Shown here: in pieces, positions 12,480 through 24,057 of the stretch
How the letters are laid out: each line of letters opens with the position of its first letter
Position numbering within the stretch: the stretch's first letter is position 1
Assembly (NCBI GenBank): GCA_946902985.2
Contig: OX336397.1
Location: 149,475,890 to 149,539,889 of the forward strand
Length of the DNA: 64,000 nucleotides
Source of the DNA: Meconema thalassinum
Taxonomy: Eukaryota; Arthropoda; Insecta; Orthoptera; Tettigoniidae
Reading direction: 5' to 3'
Program-made: the position numbers and the translations under genes
The notes under the pieces: model-generated
Database searches by the model: none
Told to the model about the DNA's origin: nothing
What the model saw: the letters and a program-made list of their open reading frames with translations, nothing else

Positions 12480-13180
12480 TGAGCCTACAATTGCGCGTAG
12501 CGCATGGGTCTCAACAACCTGCAATTTGTTCCCCACACAAGGCAGGCATATTCCATGACAGGTCGCACAATGTTGCGGTATGCGAGCAGTTTGGTGAAGA
12601 ACTCGTGGAAGCTCCGAGTCCTCAGTAGAGGCCAGAGCTTTGCGAGGTACGCTTTCGCTAGTTTGGCGCGTCAGGTCACTTCTCTGGTAAAATCAATTCC
12701 CGTATTAGCATGGTTCCTAGGTACTTATTCGCTGACTGCCATCTTATTACTGTACCGAGAATAGTGAGGTTCTCCACTCTCGTGAATTTACGTTCCCTAG
12801 TAATAAGAGTAGCTACGACATTCTTCGAAACAGGGTTCGACGTTATTGAATGCGTCTTGTAGGTTTTCTCCAACCCTATGCCTTCTTCAGGAAGTGGTGG
12901 AGATCTTGGTATCATCATATATTGGTGGAGTTTCATGTTATCATTTTTTTAGAACGTCCGAGAAGTAGGAATTGAATGGCGAGGGGAATATAACACCGCC
13001 CTGTAGTACTTCGGCTTAAATCCTCCTTATAGAGGTTTGGTCCTCAGCTCCTTTTATACCTTCGAGTAGAGCCCCATTCCCAAATACTTTGCGCACATTC
13101 TGGTGTGGTATAACTCGATGCTCGTTCCAAATGCTGAGATTCAATTCGCGACTTGAACTAGCGTGTTTTTAACGGAGTTT
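12480..13180 (-). pseudogene. Decayed LINE reverse transcriptase fragment (Jockey/R1-like)
   Basis: On the minus strand, broken frames spell out an RT. At 12,950-13,050 a degenerate 'EVLQGGVIFPSPFNSYFSD' corresponds to GVPQGSVLSPxLFNxYxSD. Next comes the YADD region, decayed to YMMIPRS. Then 12,936-12,676 reads KFTRVENLTILGTVIRWQSA and NKYLGTMLIRELIL, the KYLGxxLD signature. Finally a thumb region reads 'LLAYRNIVRPVMEYACLVWG' at about 12,600-12,490. Stops and frameshifts are frequent. It differs from the LINE at 9-12 kb and is older. Confidence 0.7.
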
Positions 13181-13189
13181 GTGGCGTAT

Positions 13190-13900
13190 CGCGTGTTTAA
13201 AGTCAGTCTGAACTCATCAATTCAGTCGCGACGGACCTTAACTCCCAGTAACATCGAATGGAACATCTGATAAGCTCTATTTTTTTAACTTCGTATTTGC
13301 ATGGATTGTCTGCAATTAGCCCTGTGCTGAGAGAAACCTCCCCGAACTCGAGAACACAGGGGTAGAAACCCGAGCGAAAATAGCGGGTAGGGCAAACTGA
13401 ATGAGTAATATTCGCAGTAGCTCCTGGCCTCAGAGTTCTCTAACCGCTCTACTTCCGTCACTCAGGAACATTGAAAAGATTTGTGCCAATGCCACCGTCA
13501 GAATGAAGAAGTCGTGTGCTGTCCTTAGAAATGGAATTCATTGCACAAGGTGCAGTGAAAAAGATGTCATGATATTAGAAAGGTGTCGAGAGATTTTAAT
13601 CTTGAGCTGAAAACACCCAAAATATATACTTCCGTTGTGCAGTTCATTTTTTAGTTCGCATCACACCTTTCTCAAATTAAATTGAAGTCTGTTACTAGAA
13701 GAACAATGTAATCCAAACAGGTTTAGAAAAAGTATTTTATCAAATGGCATAGAGTAACAACTTACATTCATCATTTGGTAGGTTCTAACAATAGATACCT
13801 CCACTCCTCAGCACTGAAAACGATTCTAGTGTTTTGTAGAAAATGAGCTCTACAGTAGTATAGCGGGACAGTTATGTTTCATTCTTGGAACACCCTAAAT
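13190..13900. other. No recognisable gene
   Basis: Only a 69-codon frame (13,401-13,610) without any domain is present. No repeat structure is evident by eye. Confidence 0.45.
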
Positions 13901-13904
13901 CAAA

Positions 13905-14100
13905 TAACAATGTTATTGGTTTACGTCCCTTTTTACTACTCCAGTTTTCCACCCAAAAGGGTATCTTTAACATGCCAGTAAATCTGTGATACGACTCTCT
14001 CTCATTAATGCACCCTTAAATACCAACTGACTGAGCCATGATTCGATCTTGCAACCTTGGGTGCAGCAGGCAAAACTTTACCGCTGCGCCACACGCTTAA
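13905..14100 (-). repeat. tRNA-derived SINE
   Basis: On the minus strand the head has a good pol III A box, TGGCGCAGCGG (about 14,084-14,094), and a B-box-like AGATCGAATC (about 14,041-14,050). A body follows that reads in plus sense 'ttggtttacgtccctttt' … 'atctttaacatgccagtaaat'. The same body recurs at 45.7 kb and in part at 63.2 kb. Its phrases match a SINE family I associate with orthopteroid insects. Moderately diverged. Confidence 0.75.
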
Positions 14101-14639
14101 ATCAGGCAGCAGCACTGGATTAATATCTTCCACATCCTGTGTATAAAAGCGGGCAGCCCTATTGTGCAAGATTGTGATGTACCACATGCAGTTTAGTCTA
14201 TAATGTTAAAATCTGTACAGTTTATAAATACTTTCAGGAATAAAAGGTTGAAACACATTAAATTAATATAAACTATACAGATATGATTTTGAAATTATAT
14301 TTTATTTCTGTAACGTACACCCTTTGACCCTTCATATTACACATTTTTGTTTTCTTTTTGTTAATATTGCGGCAGTTCTGAAAGGGAGATCTCCCATTTC
14401 TTCATTATTGGTGTAGATCCTGTCATGGAGGCAGATGATATCGTCAGGGTTGCTGGATGGAGGACAGAGAACGTCTGTTGTCAAGAAGTTGAGAATATAA
14501 TGGGGCTTATTTTAAGCTTCCTTGACAAATTTCATATTGCACTCCTCACCTGCCAATATAAAGACAGAGATTAGCCAAATTAGGTGATTAAAAGCAATTC
14601 AAAATTATGCAGTCATAACATAAGGAAGAATTGTTATAT

Positions 14640-15045
14640 ATGTTCCTCAACAAAGGTTTGGAACACTGGCATCGAGCATAGTCATTGGAGGAGCTTGGAC
14701 ATTGTGGTCATTTAGCCCTGTGTACTATTTTGTGTAGATATAAAAAACGTCTGATGGCTGTATTAGTGTGTGTATTTGTAATTCAGGTAAAGATTGGGAA
14801 GGAGGTGACTTTGACCTCACGTTAGGAACATTCCAGAATTTGCATGGAGTCGAATTGGGAAACAAAGAAAACCACTTCCAGGATGTATCAGGTGGGAATC
14901 AAACCCTCCTCTTCTCAGATTTGGCTCATTAGGCCGAGTGTACCTGTTCCACTCCCAGACCAGAATTAAATTTCTTGGTAGAGCAGGGAATCGAATCCAG
15001 ATTCTGGGGCTACAGCCTAGAATGCTAGCCACTACACCATGAGGT
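14640..15045 (-). repeat. tRNA-derived SINE, second family
   Basis: The minus-strand head at about 15,045 reads 'tggtgtagtggctagcattc', which contains an A box, and then 'ggattcgattcc', a good B box. It is followed by a body of about 350 bp whose 3' part is shared with 4922-5045. The element is not a functional tRNA gene: the cloverleaf is incomplete and the body is SINE-like. Confidence 0.7.
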
Positions 15046-15049
15046 TTAC

Positions 15050-18000
15050 TATATTGTTGGAGCCTAGGACAATAGGGAATCAGTACGGAATATCTCCAAA
15101 CTACGCTTTATAACAGCACGTACATCACTGGGTTGTTATATGCAGTCAATATAGTCAAATCTATACAATTGAACATTTTATTGTGATGTGTAGTTGGATA
15201 ACAAACAGTTACATACTCTAATGTAAGAAGTTAAATTATGCATCCACAAGGTAAAAAGCCTATGCAGATTCCAAATGATTATATCTGCTCCAGTATGGCA
15301 GTGGTTCTACTGAGTGCAGAATACAGGGGAAGATTTTTCTTATGTATCCCCTGGTCTCTCCCTTCTATAAACTAATACTGTATGCACCAAGATGAAGAGA
15401 ATGGGGAACACACGAGCCAAGCATAAAGCAGTTACACCATAGTGCAAGCACTTCTAATAATAACCATGGCATCTACGGTTGTACCAGGTTTAAGATGAGA
15501 CTAGTTATACCTAGGTACAAGGCGATTCAATCGAGAATAAAATCAATAGTTAGAATAAATGTTCACAGAAGTATATTTCCCTAATATTGAATAACAGACA
15601 CCTAATCTCTGTCCATTAGCGGCGCATCCACTAGGTGGCAGGGGGTGCATCCTGTCAGAAGTAAACCATTAGGCCCACGATGCCAAGGTATATAATTCTC
15701 TGCAGATTTCAGAGTATGAATTTTATTTCAAATTTGATGTGCTCTCAGCATTTTGTTGCAACATGAGCGGGATGGATATAAGTTTCCATACTTCAGCAAA
15801 TTGGCAGTGTTAGCATTCACAATAAACATAATGGCCACAATGGGACAGCATGCACAATGTGTTGTATGTGTCGCAGGAGTTTGCACTTCCATAATTACAA
15901 TCTGGACTACTGAACATCCAACACACTGGGCTTTTATCGGATAGTGCGGAATGTTTAGAAGAAACATTAAACAATTGCTAGTGCAGCCGTGGTGGACCTA
16001 ACGGACGACTTGCGAATATCTTCGACTTAACATCTCTGGTTATTTGTTTAGGGATACAAGTCACTGGTGTAAGACATAGATCACAGAGTGACACATTGCC
16101 ATGTCCGCAATGAATGTATTGAATTCTTGTAGGCAGAAAGTAGAGAGTATCTTGAGCAAAAAATTGATTAAACGATGGTCTGTTAACAATTAACACGAAT
16201 GGTAAACTTTTGCCAGTTAGGCCTACAACCTTTTACCTCCTTTAATAATGGTGTCTGGTAACGATAATATGAATATTGTCACCCAACTTTTAACTTAAAA
16301 TACTCCGGCTTTCTAGGGAAGACATACACTGGGTGGATTTAACTTCAAGGGTATGCGGTTCATAAACCGTATGAAGTGCCACGGTTGGCGGCTGTATGCA
16401 TCCCTGAATTAGAGAAACACCAATGTAAGCTAACACTCAATTTCGATACCGAAGCATTAATAGACCACATGTTGCATAAGCTATTTGGGGCAGTAAGAAT
16501 ATAAGTAGTAATATTAAGCTACTGAAATGATCTTACAGCAAGGAAAACAGATGGAGGTGACAAATGCGTTTCTCCATCACAAGTAGAATGTGGAACTAGT
16601 TTGTAGAGATTCGAAATTCCTCATTCAACTAGATACGAACTCTTTTAACAAAACTCATTCTCTCGCAGGAGTAACCAACTGTTATTTTATGGGGAGGAAT
16701 ATCGAAGTTATTTGGAGGAGTGGCATCAATGATATACATACTTCGCACACTGATGACGACAAAATGTTGCATCCAATCGCCCGACTTTAAATGCAGCTAG
16801 CATAGACACAGTAATTAATTGGTCCTTGCTATAAAACCACCCTAATTGCCTAACCCAGTTTATTTATTATGATTATTCAGAAATCAAATAGGCTATTCTT
16901 ACCTATATTGCAATTTCATTTGGGGGCTGACTGTTCAAATTTGCGAAATCACATCACATCCATGAGAATCAGAATCCTTTTAGAAAAGAAGATTAAGTTT
17001 TTATTTTCACGTCACATTCCGTCATCGATCCTAGAAAGTAAAAGGGAAAACATTATGAGTAAATGTTTGAAAGGCCACGGATATTTTGGTTAACCTCGCA
17101 CGTTATGGAACACTACTAACAAACAAATTTAATTCAACATTGCAAGTATGTTAAAAAACAATCACCGCTATTGTTAAAGGTAAATACTAACAATTTAATA
17201 TAAGTATTCCGCCATGTATCGTCTGAAATACACAATTGATCATGTCAAGTTAGAAAACCAAATTCCTGTTAAAATGGCGACATCACAGAGCCTACACTGA
17301 GTGAACGTACCGAGTATGCACCTTGAAAAATGTCGCTATGTACTCTCGCACTCTGCTCGAACACTTGCACCCGATCATATTTGGAACTCCACTCGCTGAC
17401 GTCACCTCCGAGTGAGAGTGTGCAAGAGTGTACCTTTTGGCTATTTGGCAAACAGCTAGGTCACTACCGCATTGAGAACTTTAACATGGATTAGAGAGGA
17501 CTAAGACATTTTATTTGCGTAGTTTTCGAACACAAGTTGCTCCAAAGGTTCAAGCGCCTAATTTCTTCTTGTCGGATGCAGGAGATAGTTTCCAATTCTT
17601 TGCGGCAAATATTGTAAAGTAACTGTACTAATGCGGAATCATTGGCTTGCCAATGGAGTGGTTTGATTGCTTGAATCCGTATATTATCCCATCTATCAAT
17701 CACCTGTATCACACAGGCATGTATATATTTCAAATGTGAGCACGTTCTTAATTGGTAAATGCCCAAAACTTGACTCGCAGCGAGACGACTCCAGCATTGT
17801 AGCTGGCTATGGATCACTGTTCCTGGATGAGTGTGCAATCAGTAAGTTTTTCACGTCACTTCGGGCTGCTTTAAATGTGGATATCTGTGTCACTGTGTGT
17901 CCGTTTCGTTAAATATATTTCGGTACATGAGGAGTTTCTGTATTTTCTTCCTATCAATGTTGCAGATAAAGCCATGAAAATAAGCATATTTCGATAGTCA

Positions 18001-19980
18001 ACAGTAGCCTGACGGCAGTGACAACAAGGAGAATGGAACATTGTTTTTCTGACATAATACCATTGCTATAAGCGGTCGCGTATGGATATGATGACAACTC
18101 TGCATCATATCAGTTTTAACATTGTTAGGATTTTATTAAAAAAAACGATTCATTTCAATATCTTGATTGTGCTGGAAAATATAATTAAAAGAGTTTGCAT
18201 ACAAAGAAAGTCTTTATTCGAAATATAATTATGATAATGTACAACTACCTTACTGTCAATGATCTGTATCACTCTCTACTACTGCCGCGTTTTGATCGCC
18301 CCGTTTCGATTCTAACAACACTGTAGGCTATTAAAGTAACAGTAAACTTCCAAATGCGCCGGTAATACGAAACTATAGGTTATGGTAATAATGGACATGT
18401 AACAAGGCGCCTGTCGAGTTTTCGATGGCAACTTGACAATTGTACAACACCGACTGACTTATTCATATGTTCATGAAGAAAAACTGGTGACATATGTGAG
18501 ATTTCTACCTGTTGGCCTTACAATTTTATGAAACAAATTTCTGATAATATGTCACGAGAATTTACAAAATTGTCGCAACATATATGTCGAATTGTCATGC
18601 TTTGAGAAATGGAAACTTGTCGAACTATCGACTTGTCGGTCATTTTATGAGGGCTGACATATGTAGACTTGTCGAGTATTATGAAATATGGCCCAGGTCA
18701 ATCATTCAACCATTATCATCCACTTAGACACAAAATCACAACTAAGCAAACACTTCACTCCACGGCACAAGGTTAAAAACTGGAACTGACAAAGTATTAA
18801 TGTAGATACTACGTAATTTCAAGAAAATAATTAATGACGTATCGTGACGCACACAACGCGCATTCATACACAAAAATTGTCAATAGAGGCCCGAAATTGG
18901 TATTTGCGTTTCCTTGGCACCTGAAATTATTTTGGAAATTCGGTGTACATAGTGTAAACTGATTTAATTGTAAATACATGTCGTGAATTTTTAAATACAA
19001 CGTCGGGGGAGGAAGAGTAAACCTTTGTAGTGAGGAAGGTGTAAGTTCAGAATAAATCGTGCCAGTTGATATGTGTAACGCTAGAGGAGAGGCATGCAGT
19101 GGTATGCCGAGAGTTGGATAAATGTGCGCTGTGTAGTGTGCTTCTTAAATGGTTTGCTGCTTCTGTATATTATAACATACCACTCTCTGTGTACCATGTT
19201 ATTCTTTCTATAAAGTCCAGATAATTGCATCATCTCTACACAATCGGTGTAGCACCAAATAATGCTATCCATTGATCCGTGTGGTTTTCAAAAGTACATT
19301 ACGATAACCCGTATGTTTACAAAATTATATTGGGCGTATATGGCAACAAGGCAATTTGGCTGTTCTATAGCAAACGAAATAAGAATTAAGTTGTGGCACG
19401 TGAATTAGCAAACCCGTCGCTAGTAAGTTGCCCATTTCAATTATTTAGTTGTGATGTGCTGAAACAGTCCTTTCTTTTCAAACGTAATCCGTCATTGCAA
19501 CTCGTTACAGTAAAAGCATGTGGATGACAACTTTCCTCTGCAATAAGTGAGAGAAATAAAAGTTGAATGCTCGTACTTAAGATATAAAGCAGCACATGTC
19601 CATACAATATTCTGTTGACTGCACAAACACCACATCAATGAACGGTAAAAACGAGGTCAGTTCCTCTTATTTGAGAAAAACGTGTATAGTAATGCAAGTG
19701 CTAAACGTCCACTAGATAACTTTTCATTAGTTTGATATCTTGAACGCAATGGTATTATTTCTTTTGTCTTAATCATCTCACATATTGAAATTGAATGCTT
19801 TTCAGTCGGTCAACATGATTTTTCCGAAATTGAATTGATATTTCCTATGCCTGAAGCGAATTACATGGGGATAAAACTTGTCGTGGATATCTAGTTTTGA
19901 TCACCATAAGATGCATTACATTTAGGCTTTTAAATCTATGTCTACGAATAATTGTGTAATAAAATTATACACAAGGTAAT
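15050..19980. other. Long stretch without recognised genes
   Basis: Many short frames (up to 115 codons at 17,491-17,838, minus) exist, but none shows a known domain, a signal peptide or repeat structure. Around 18,400-18,690 the motif 'acttgtcg/cgacaagt' recurs in both orientations, ending 'tatgaaatatggccc', which may be a decayed MITE. This could be intergenic sequence, or an intron or promoter region of the zinc-finger gene that follows. Confidence 0.45.
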
Positions 19981-19989
19981 AATCCAAAA

Positions 19990-20976
19990 ATGATAGTGCT
20001 TTGTGATTTTTTATGTTATAATGGTAGGGGTTATTTACCTAGTGGTAGCATTAGATATACACCACAGAATCAACCTATCTTCCACAGATCGGAGAAAACA
20101 CTCATAAGAGATTCAGTCGGAGCCTCACCCGATCAAGATTGTATCGTGAAGATAGAAAAACCATATATATACAAAACATGGAAGATTGAGAAACCATTTA
20201 TATGCAAAACATGCGGAGGTAATTTTAAACAAAAAAGCAATTTGAAAAAACACATGTCGATCCATAGTAGTCTATCGTCGTATCCATGTAGCGTATGTGG
20301 AGCAAACTTTACTCAGAAAGGTAGTTTGAAAAGGCACATGATGACCCATAGAGGTATAAAGCCTAATTCCTGTGATGCATGCGGAAAGAAATTTGCTAAC
20401 AAGAGGAATTTAAAGAACCACATGTCGATTCATAGTGGTCTAAAACCATATTCATGTGCATCATGCGCAGCAAAGTTTCTACCTAAAGGCAGTTTGATCT
20501 TGCACATGACGATCCATACTGGACGAAAGCCACATTTATGTAATAAATGCGGTGCTGACTTTGCTTCGAATGCACATTTGAAGAGGCACATGATGATCCA
20601 TAGCGGTCTCAAGCCCTATTCCTGTGGTACATGCCGAGCAAGCTTTACCGAGAAAGGCAGTTTGAAGCTACACGCCTTGATCCATAGTGGTGTAAGGGCA
20701 CATTTATGTAGTACGTGTGGTGTCAACTTCACTCGGAAAGGTGATTTGAAAAGACACATGTTGATCCATAGTGGTCTCCAGCTACATTCATGTGATACAT
20801 GTGGTGCAAAGTTTACTTTGGAACGTTATTTGAAGAGACACATGTCGATCCATAATGGTCTAAAACCAAAACCATATAAATGCAATGTGTGTGGAGCAAA
20901 CTATGCTCATAAAGATAGTTTGAAGCGTCACTTGTTGATCCATTGTGGTATAGGGGTGGAGCAACATTCTCTGTGA
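19990..20976 (+). CDS. C2H2 zinc-finger protein, nine fingers (3' exon)
   Basis: An open frame of 328 codons encodes nine consecutive C2H2 fingers (about residues 71-320), each C-x2-C-x12-H-x3-H with no missing ligand, e.g. CSVCGANFTQKGSLKRHMMTH without its last residue. They are joined by seven-residue linkers of the GLKPYS type rather than the classic TGEKP. The first fingers are preceded by a partly duplicated KIEKPYIYKTWKIEKP. A nuclear DNA-binding transcription regulator is the usual role of such arrays; the target is unknown. The first ~33 residues look unlike coding sequence, and 'tatcttccacag' at 20,076-20,087 is a good splice acceptor, so the real exon may start at 20,088 with upstream exons outside the recognised sequence. 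The frame ends with a stop inside what was once a longer array. Confidence 0.75.
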   Translation: MIVLCDFLCYNGRGYLPSGSIRYTPQNQPIFHRSEKTLIRDSVGASPDQDCIVKIEKPYIYKTWKIEKPFICKTCGGNFKQKSNLKKHMSIHSSLSSYPCSVCGANFTQKGSLKRHMMTHRGIKPNSCDACGKKFANKRNLKNHMSIHSGLKPYSCASCAAKFLPKGSLILHMTIHTGRKPHLCNKCGADFASNAHLKRHMMIHSGLKPYSCGTCRASFTEKGSLKLHALIHSGVRAHLCSTCGVNFTRKGDLKRHMLIHSGLQLHSCDTCGAKFTLERYLKRHMSIHNGLKPKPYKCNVCGANYAHKDSLKRHLLIHCGIGVEQHSL

Positions 20977-21645
20977 ATGTTCCCTTGAAGAGATATCTCG
21001 TAGTTCATAGTAGTTAAAAGCCATGTACCCACATTCATATAGTGCATGCGGAATCTACATACATGAAGAAATGTTTCGCATATTGCTTGTCAAGTGTCGT
21101 GGAGGTTTCAAACCAATTGTTCGTTCCTGCGCGCGTATATATAGGCTGTAAATAATCGCCTGTGTCTATGTGAATAGATCTGTGTGAATGTGGATACCAC
21201 CCGGTGAACGTATTCAAAACCAATACATCTGAGACCAACCGGGAGGAGGTGGTGCAATGTATGATCGTCGAACCCCTCTTGTATGGGCGTATGCCAGGAA
21301 TACTATCCTCGAACCTGTAGTGAAAAGTTATGTTGAGATTTTTTGCCTAAAATTATTTTTCGTGGGCGATATTTCTTGGCTGCACAGAGTTGGCATTTTT
21401 AGTGCATTTCTTCATCTGAATGATATCCACAGAATGGATTGGCTTACCTATGCTCCCGATCTTAATTTTGTAGAGCAGGCGTGCACACTGCTTTATAAAT
21501 AAGTCCGGTTTTTTTATTTGTGTATTTTTAAAAGGAATTGTTAACACATGCGGGCAGAACTTTACTAATAAAGAAAAATAGACACACAATATGATCCATC
21601 CTGGCACGTGTTTTTCATGCGCAGAAAACTTTAAGTATACTCTTT
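20977..21645 (+). pseudogene. Ruined further zinc fingers, interrupted by an insertion
   Basis: Just past the stop of the zinc-finger frame, 'ccttgaagagatatctcgtagttcatagt' (20,983-21,011) still reads as the end of another finger (LKRYLVVHS). A fragment 'agtgcatgcgga' (about 21,041-21,052) looks like the start of the next (SACG). Finger remains reappear at about 21,545-21,640, with TCGQNFTNKEK, MIHPG and CFSCAENFK in broken frames. Between them lies the Tc1/mariner scrap. The array was therefore longer and has lost its 3' part. Confidence 0.6.
21255..21505 (+). pseudogene. Tc1/mariner-type transposase fragment
   Basis: An 81-codon frame reads RRTPLVWAY, then ILEPVVKSYV, HRVGIFSAFLHLNDIHRMDW and YAPDLNFVEQ. 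This follows the C-terminal half of Tc1-like transposases (ILEPxV…DNAxPHRA…FL…IxxMDWPxxSPDLNPIE). The first catalytic position has decayed (DISWLHR instead of DNAxPHR), and the N-terminal half is missing. It is a dead relic lying between zinc-finger remnants, so it or its parent probably split the array. Confidence 0.75.
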
Positions 21646-21659
21646 TTTTATTTGTAAGC

Positions 21660-22300
21660 AACGTAGAATTACGGTTTTACCACCTGCATGTGATGCAAAC
21701 TGAGTACATCTATCACCTTATGCCACCAAACCGTCGTCCAATCACCAACTCTGCCTAACACTACAGGATAGGTGTGACAGGAGGTCATCAAGACGGCATG
21801 CAACGGCGTTGTCTGTTATAGAAATCCCACCACTAGAGCTTGAGGTTAACGTCAATCGACTGTTTAGAGTAGCACGATTAACGAGTGTTAGACTCTATAA
21901 TGTTCTATGATGAAGGAATTATGACATATGTTTTTCTTGCGGCTGCAAAAGAAAATAATTACGTTTATTGACACTGAAATTAACAATTGACTTTTCAAGA
22001 TAAATGACAAGGAGCGGGATAAAAAATGATGCGGGATGTAATAACAGAAGAGAGACTTGGAATTCAATAAAGGGACAAGGCTTTATTTATTGCAAACAGT
22101 GTACATTCAGTAGACCAAAGCATCTTTGAAAATAATTTAATATGATAATTTCCTGGGAAACAAGTTCTTAAATCTACACTAATTTATATAAATATCTCTT
22201 CATTTTAATGTTTTAATCTCTCCCGCTAATCAATAAATGGAGAGAATAATCTGAAATGTGAAAGAGCTATAGACTGAGTGATGAGAGCCTGATGTCTTTC
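21660..22300. other. No recognisable gene
   Basis: AT-rich, no open frame of note and no repeats seen. It borders a homopolymer run of G at 22,308-22,320. Confidence 0.45.
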
Positions 22301-22321
22301 CAAGATGGGGGGGGGGGGGGC

Positions 22322-22988
22322 ATCCTACTTCAGTCTGGATGGGTACATAAGGAGCTCTAAAGTGAATGATATTAGCTTGAAGACACTCTATTGTGTCAGT
22401 AGCTCTATGAAGAACAATCTAACCACCTGGGTCTGTAAGAGCACTAACCTGAATGATACTAGATTAAAGTGTGTCATAACTTCAAAGGGGAACCATATGC
22501 TCACCATCTGTCTGGTTATCTTTGACCTCTTACAGACTCATATTGACTTAATTACGTTCCAAGAGGAGCTATCTGCTCATAGTCTGGGTGGGGACTTAGG
22601 TGCTCTAAACTGACTGATATTAGCTTAACACAGTGTGGGATTACCTCCAAGAGGAACCATCAGCTCACAGTTTGATTGGATGTCTAGGAGCTCTATACTG
22701 AAGGATTTTAGTCAGGTGTACCTCTAAGAAGAACGATCTGCTCTCAGCCTGGCTTGGTACCTAGGTGTTCTTCACTGAAAGGATTTTACCGTAATGACGC
22801 AGCAGGCGTATCAACACCGTTAAGGTGAACAGATACTGACTGTCAGGATGGGTACCTATTAATTGTATTCATAAGAATATTGGCTTAAATACACTCCAGT
22901 GTGTTAATAACCTCTATGAGTAACCATCTTCTCGCAGACTAAGTGGGTACGTAGGACCCCGAAACGGAATAATATTTGGTTAACGACA
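22322..22988 (+). repeat. Diverged ~90-bp satellite, left block
   Basis: Tandem, poorly conserved units contain 'tcagtctggrtgggtacctagg', then 'agctctaaactgaatgatat', 'acactccagtgtgtcagta' and 'aagaggaaccatctgctc'. Unit spacing is irregular (about 75-155 bp; the best copies about 90 bp). The array continues in the same orientation at 37,423 on the far side of the palindromic element, which shows that the element was inserted into it. Confidence 0.8.
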
Positions 22989-22994
22989 CTCAGT
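22989..22994. repeat. Target-site duplication CTCAGT, left
   Basis: Six bases directly before the element end AGTAGGGGGG. The identical six bases follow the other end at 37,417-37,422. Removing the element and one copy restores 'gacactcagtgtgtcagta', which fits the satellite unit. Confidence 0.85.
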
Positions 22995-24055
22995 AGTAGG
23001 GGGGTGATGAGAGTTCTAACGCACTTCAGAACATACATGTCGTTACTACTAAGCCTCAGCCATGTTAAATATCTCTCGAACCCATGGTCGGATGTTGACA
23101 TATGAGGTGTCGTTGAACTCGAGCTGACGTCCTCTTTCCTATTGACCATGTATTATATTTTTCAAAAATTCTTTGAATTTTTCGTTTTCGAAAATAGGTA
23201 ATAGTTTGAAAACCAAAAATGATAGAACGTTGTGCCATGGCTCAAACGAATGGTCTTTATGACCTTTATTTTTAGTTTATAATGACTTTTTTTTTACTTT
23301 TTATGTTTTTTTGAAAACACTCGAATTTTGAAAATCCTATATTTTGGAAACTAGGAAGTTTACAAAAAAGTTTGTTTCATGTAAATCAATGATCCCCACC
23401 CCCTCTACCCCCCAAATAAATGTCAAGTCTCTAGGATGAAAACCTGTAGTAGTGGGGTAAGGACAGAGCTACTACACTTCTTTTTGAACCCTCCTCGTAT
23501 TTGCCCCGAACCTGATATCTCGCTAACCAATGGTCGGATTTGAACATACAGGGTGTCCTAGCACTCGTAGTGATGCCCCCTACTTTCCTATAGGCTCTTA
23601 ATTTAATGAAAAGACCAAAACTAAAAGGTCATGTGCTTTTAATATCTCGCGAACCAATCATGCTAGAGGCATGTTCGACAGGTCCAAGGACTCGGGGTGA
23701 CGTCCTCTCTGCTATGGACCACTCGTTATAATTTTTAATAAAATTGGAAACTCGATTTTGGGGTAAACACGTGTTTTTGTGATTTTGGCGATATCTCGCG
23801 AAGCAATAACGCTAGAGGCATGTACGATGGGTCCAAGGATTCGGGAAGACATCCTCTTTGCTATAGACCACTCGTTGTAATATTTTAAAATTTTGGAAAC
23901 GCGATTTTGGGGTAAACACGTGTTTTTTGTGATTTTTGCCGATATTTCACGAACCAATAACGCTAGAGACATGTACGAGGTGTCCTAGGACTCGGGGTAA
24001 CGCCCCCTTTCAAATGTGGTAGATATTTTTTTTCCCACAAAATAATTCACAATGG
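22995..24055. repeat. Subterminal tandem repeats, left end
   Basis: At least five copies of a module starting 'atatctcgcgaaccaat' and containing 'cggggtgacgtcctct' then 'atggaccactcgttataa' occur near 23,042, 23,517, 23,641, 23,790 and 23,941; the inner ones are 150 bp apart. The terminal sequence itself (AGTAGGGG… then 'gagttctaacgcacttc') recurs in weaker form at 23,445. Repeated ends of this kind often serve as recombinase- or replication-protein binding sites; that role is inferred. Confidence 0.8.
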
Positions 24056-24057
24056 GC

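Noticed and set aside
14990..15045. A tRNA gene
   Set aside because: A and B boxes are present but the cloverleaf is incomplete and a SINE body follows; the same body recurs elsewhere.
22308..22320. G homopolymer as a functional G-quadruplex
   Set aside because: A single run cannot be judged by eye and is also where assemblies err.
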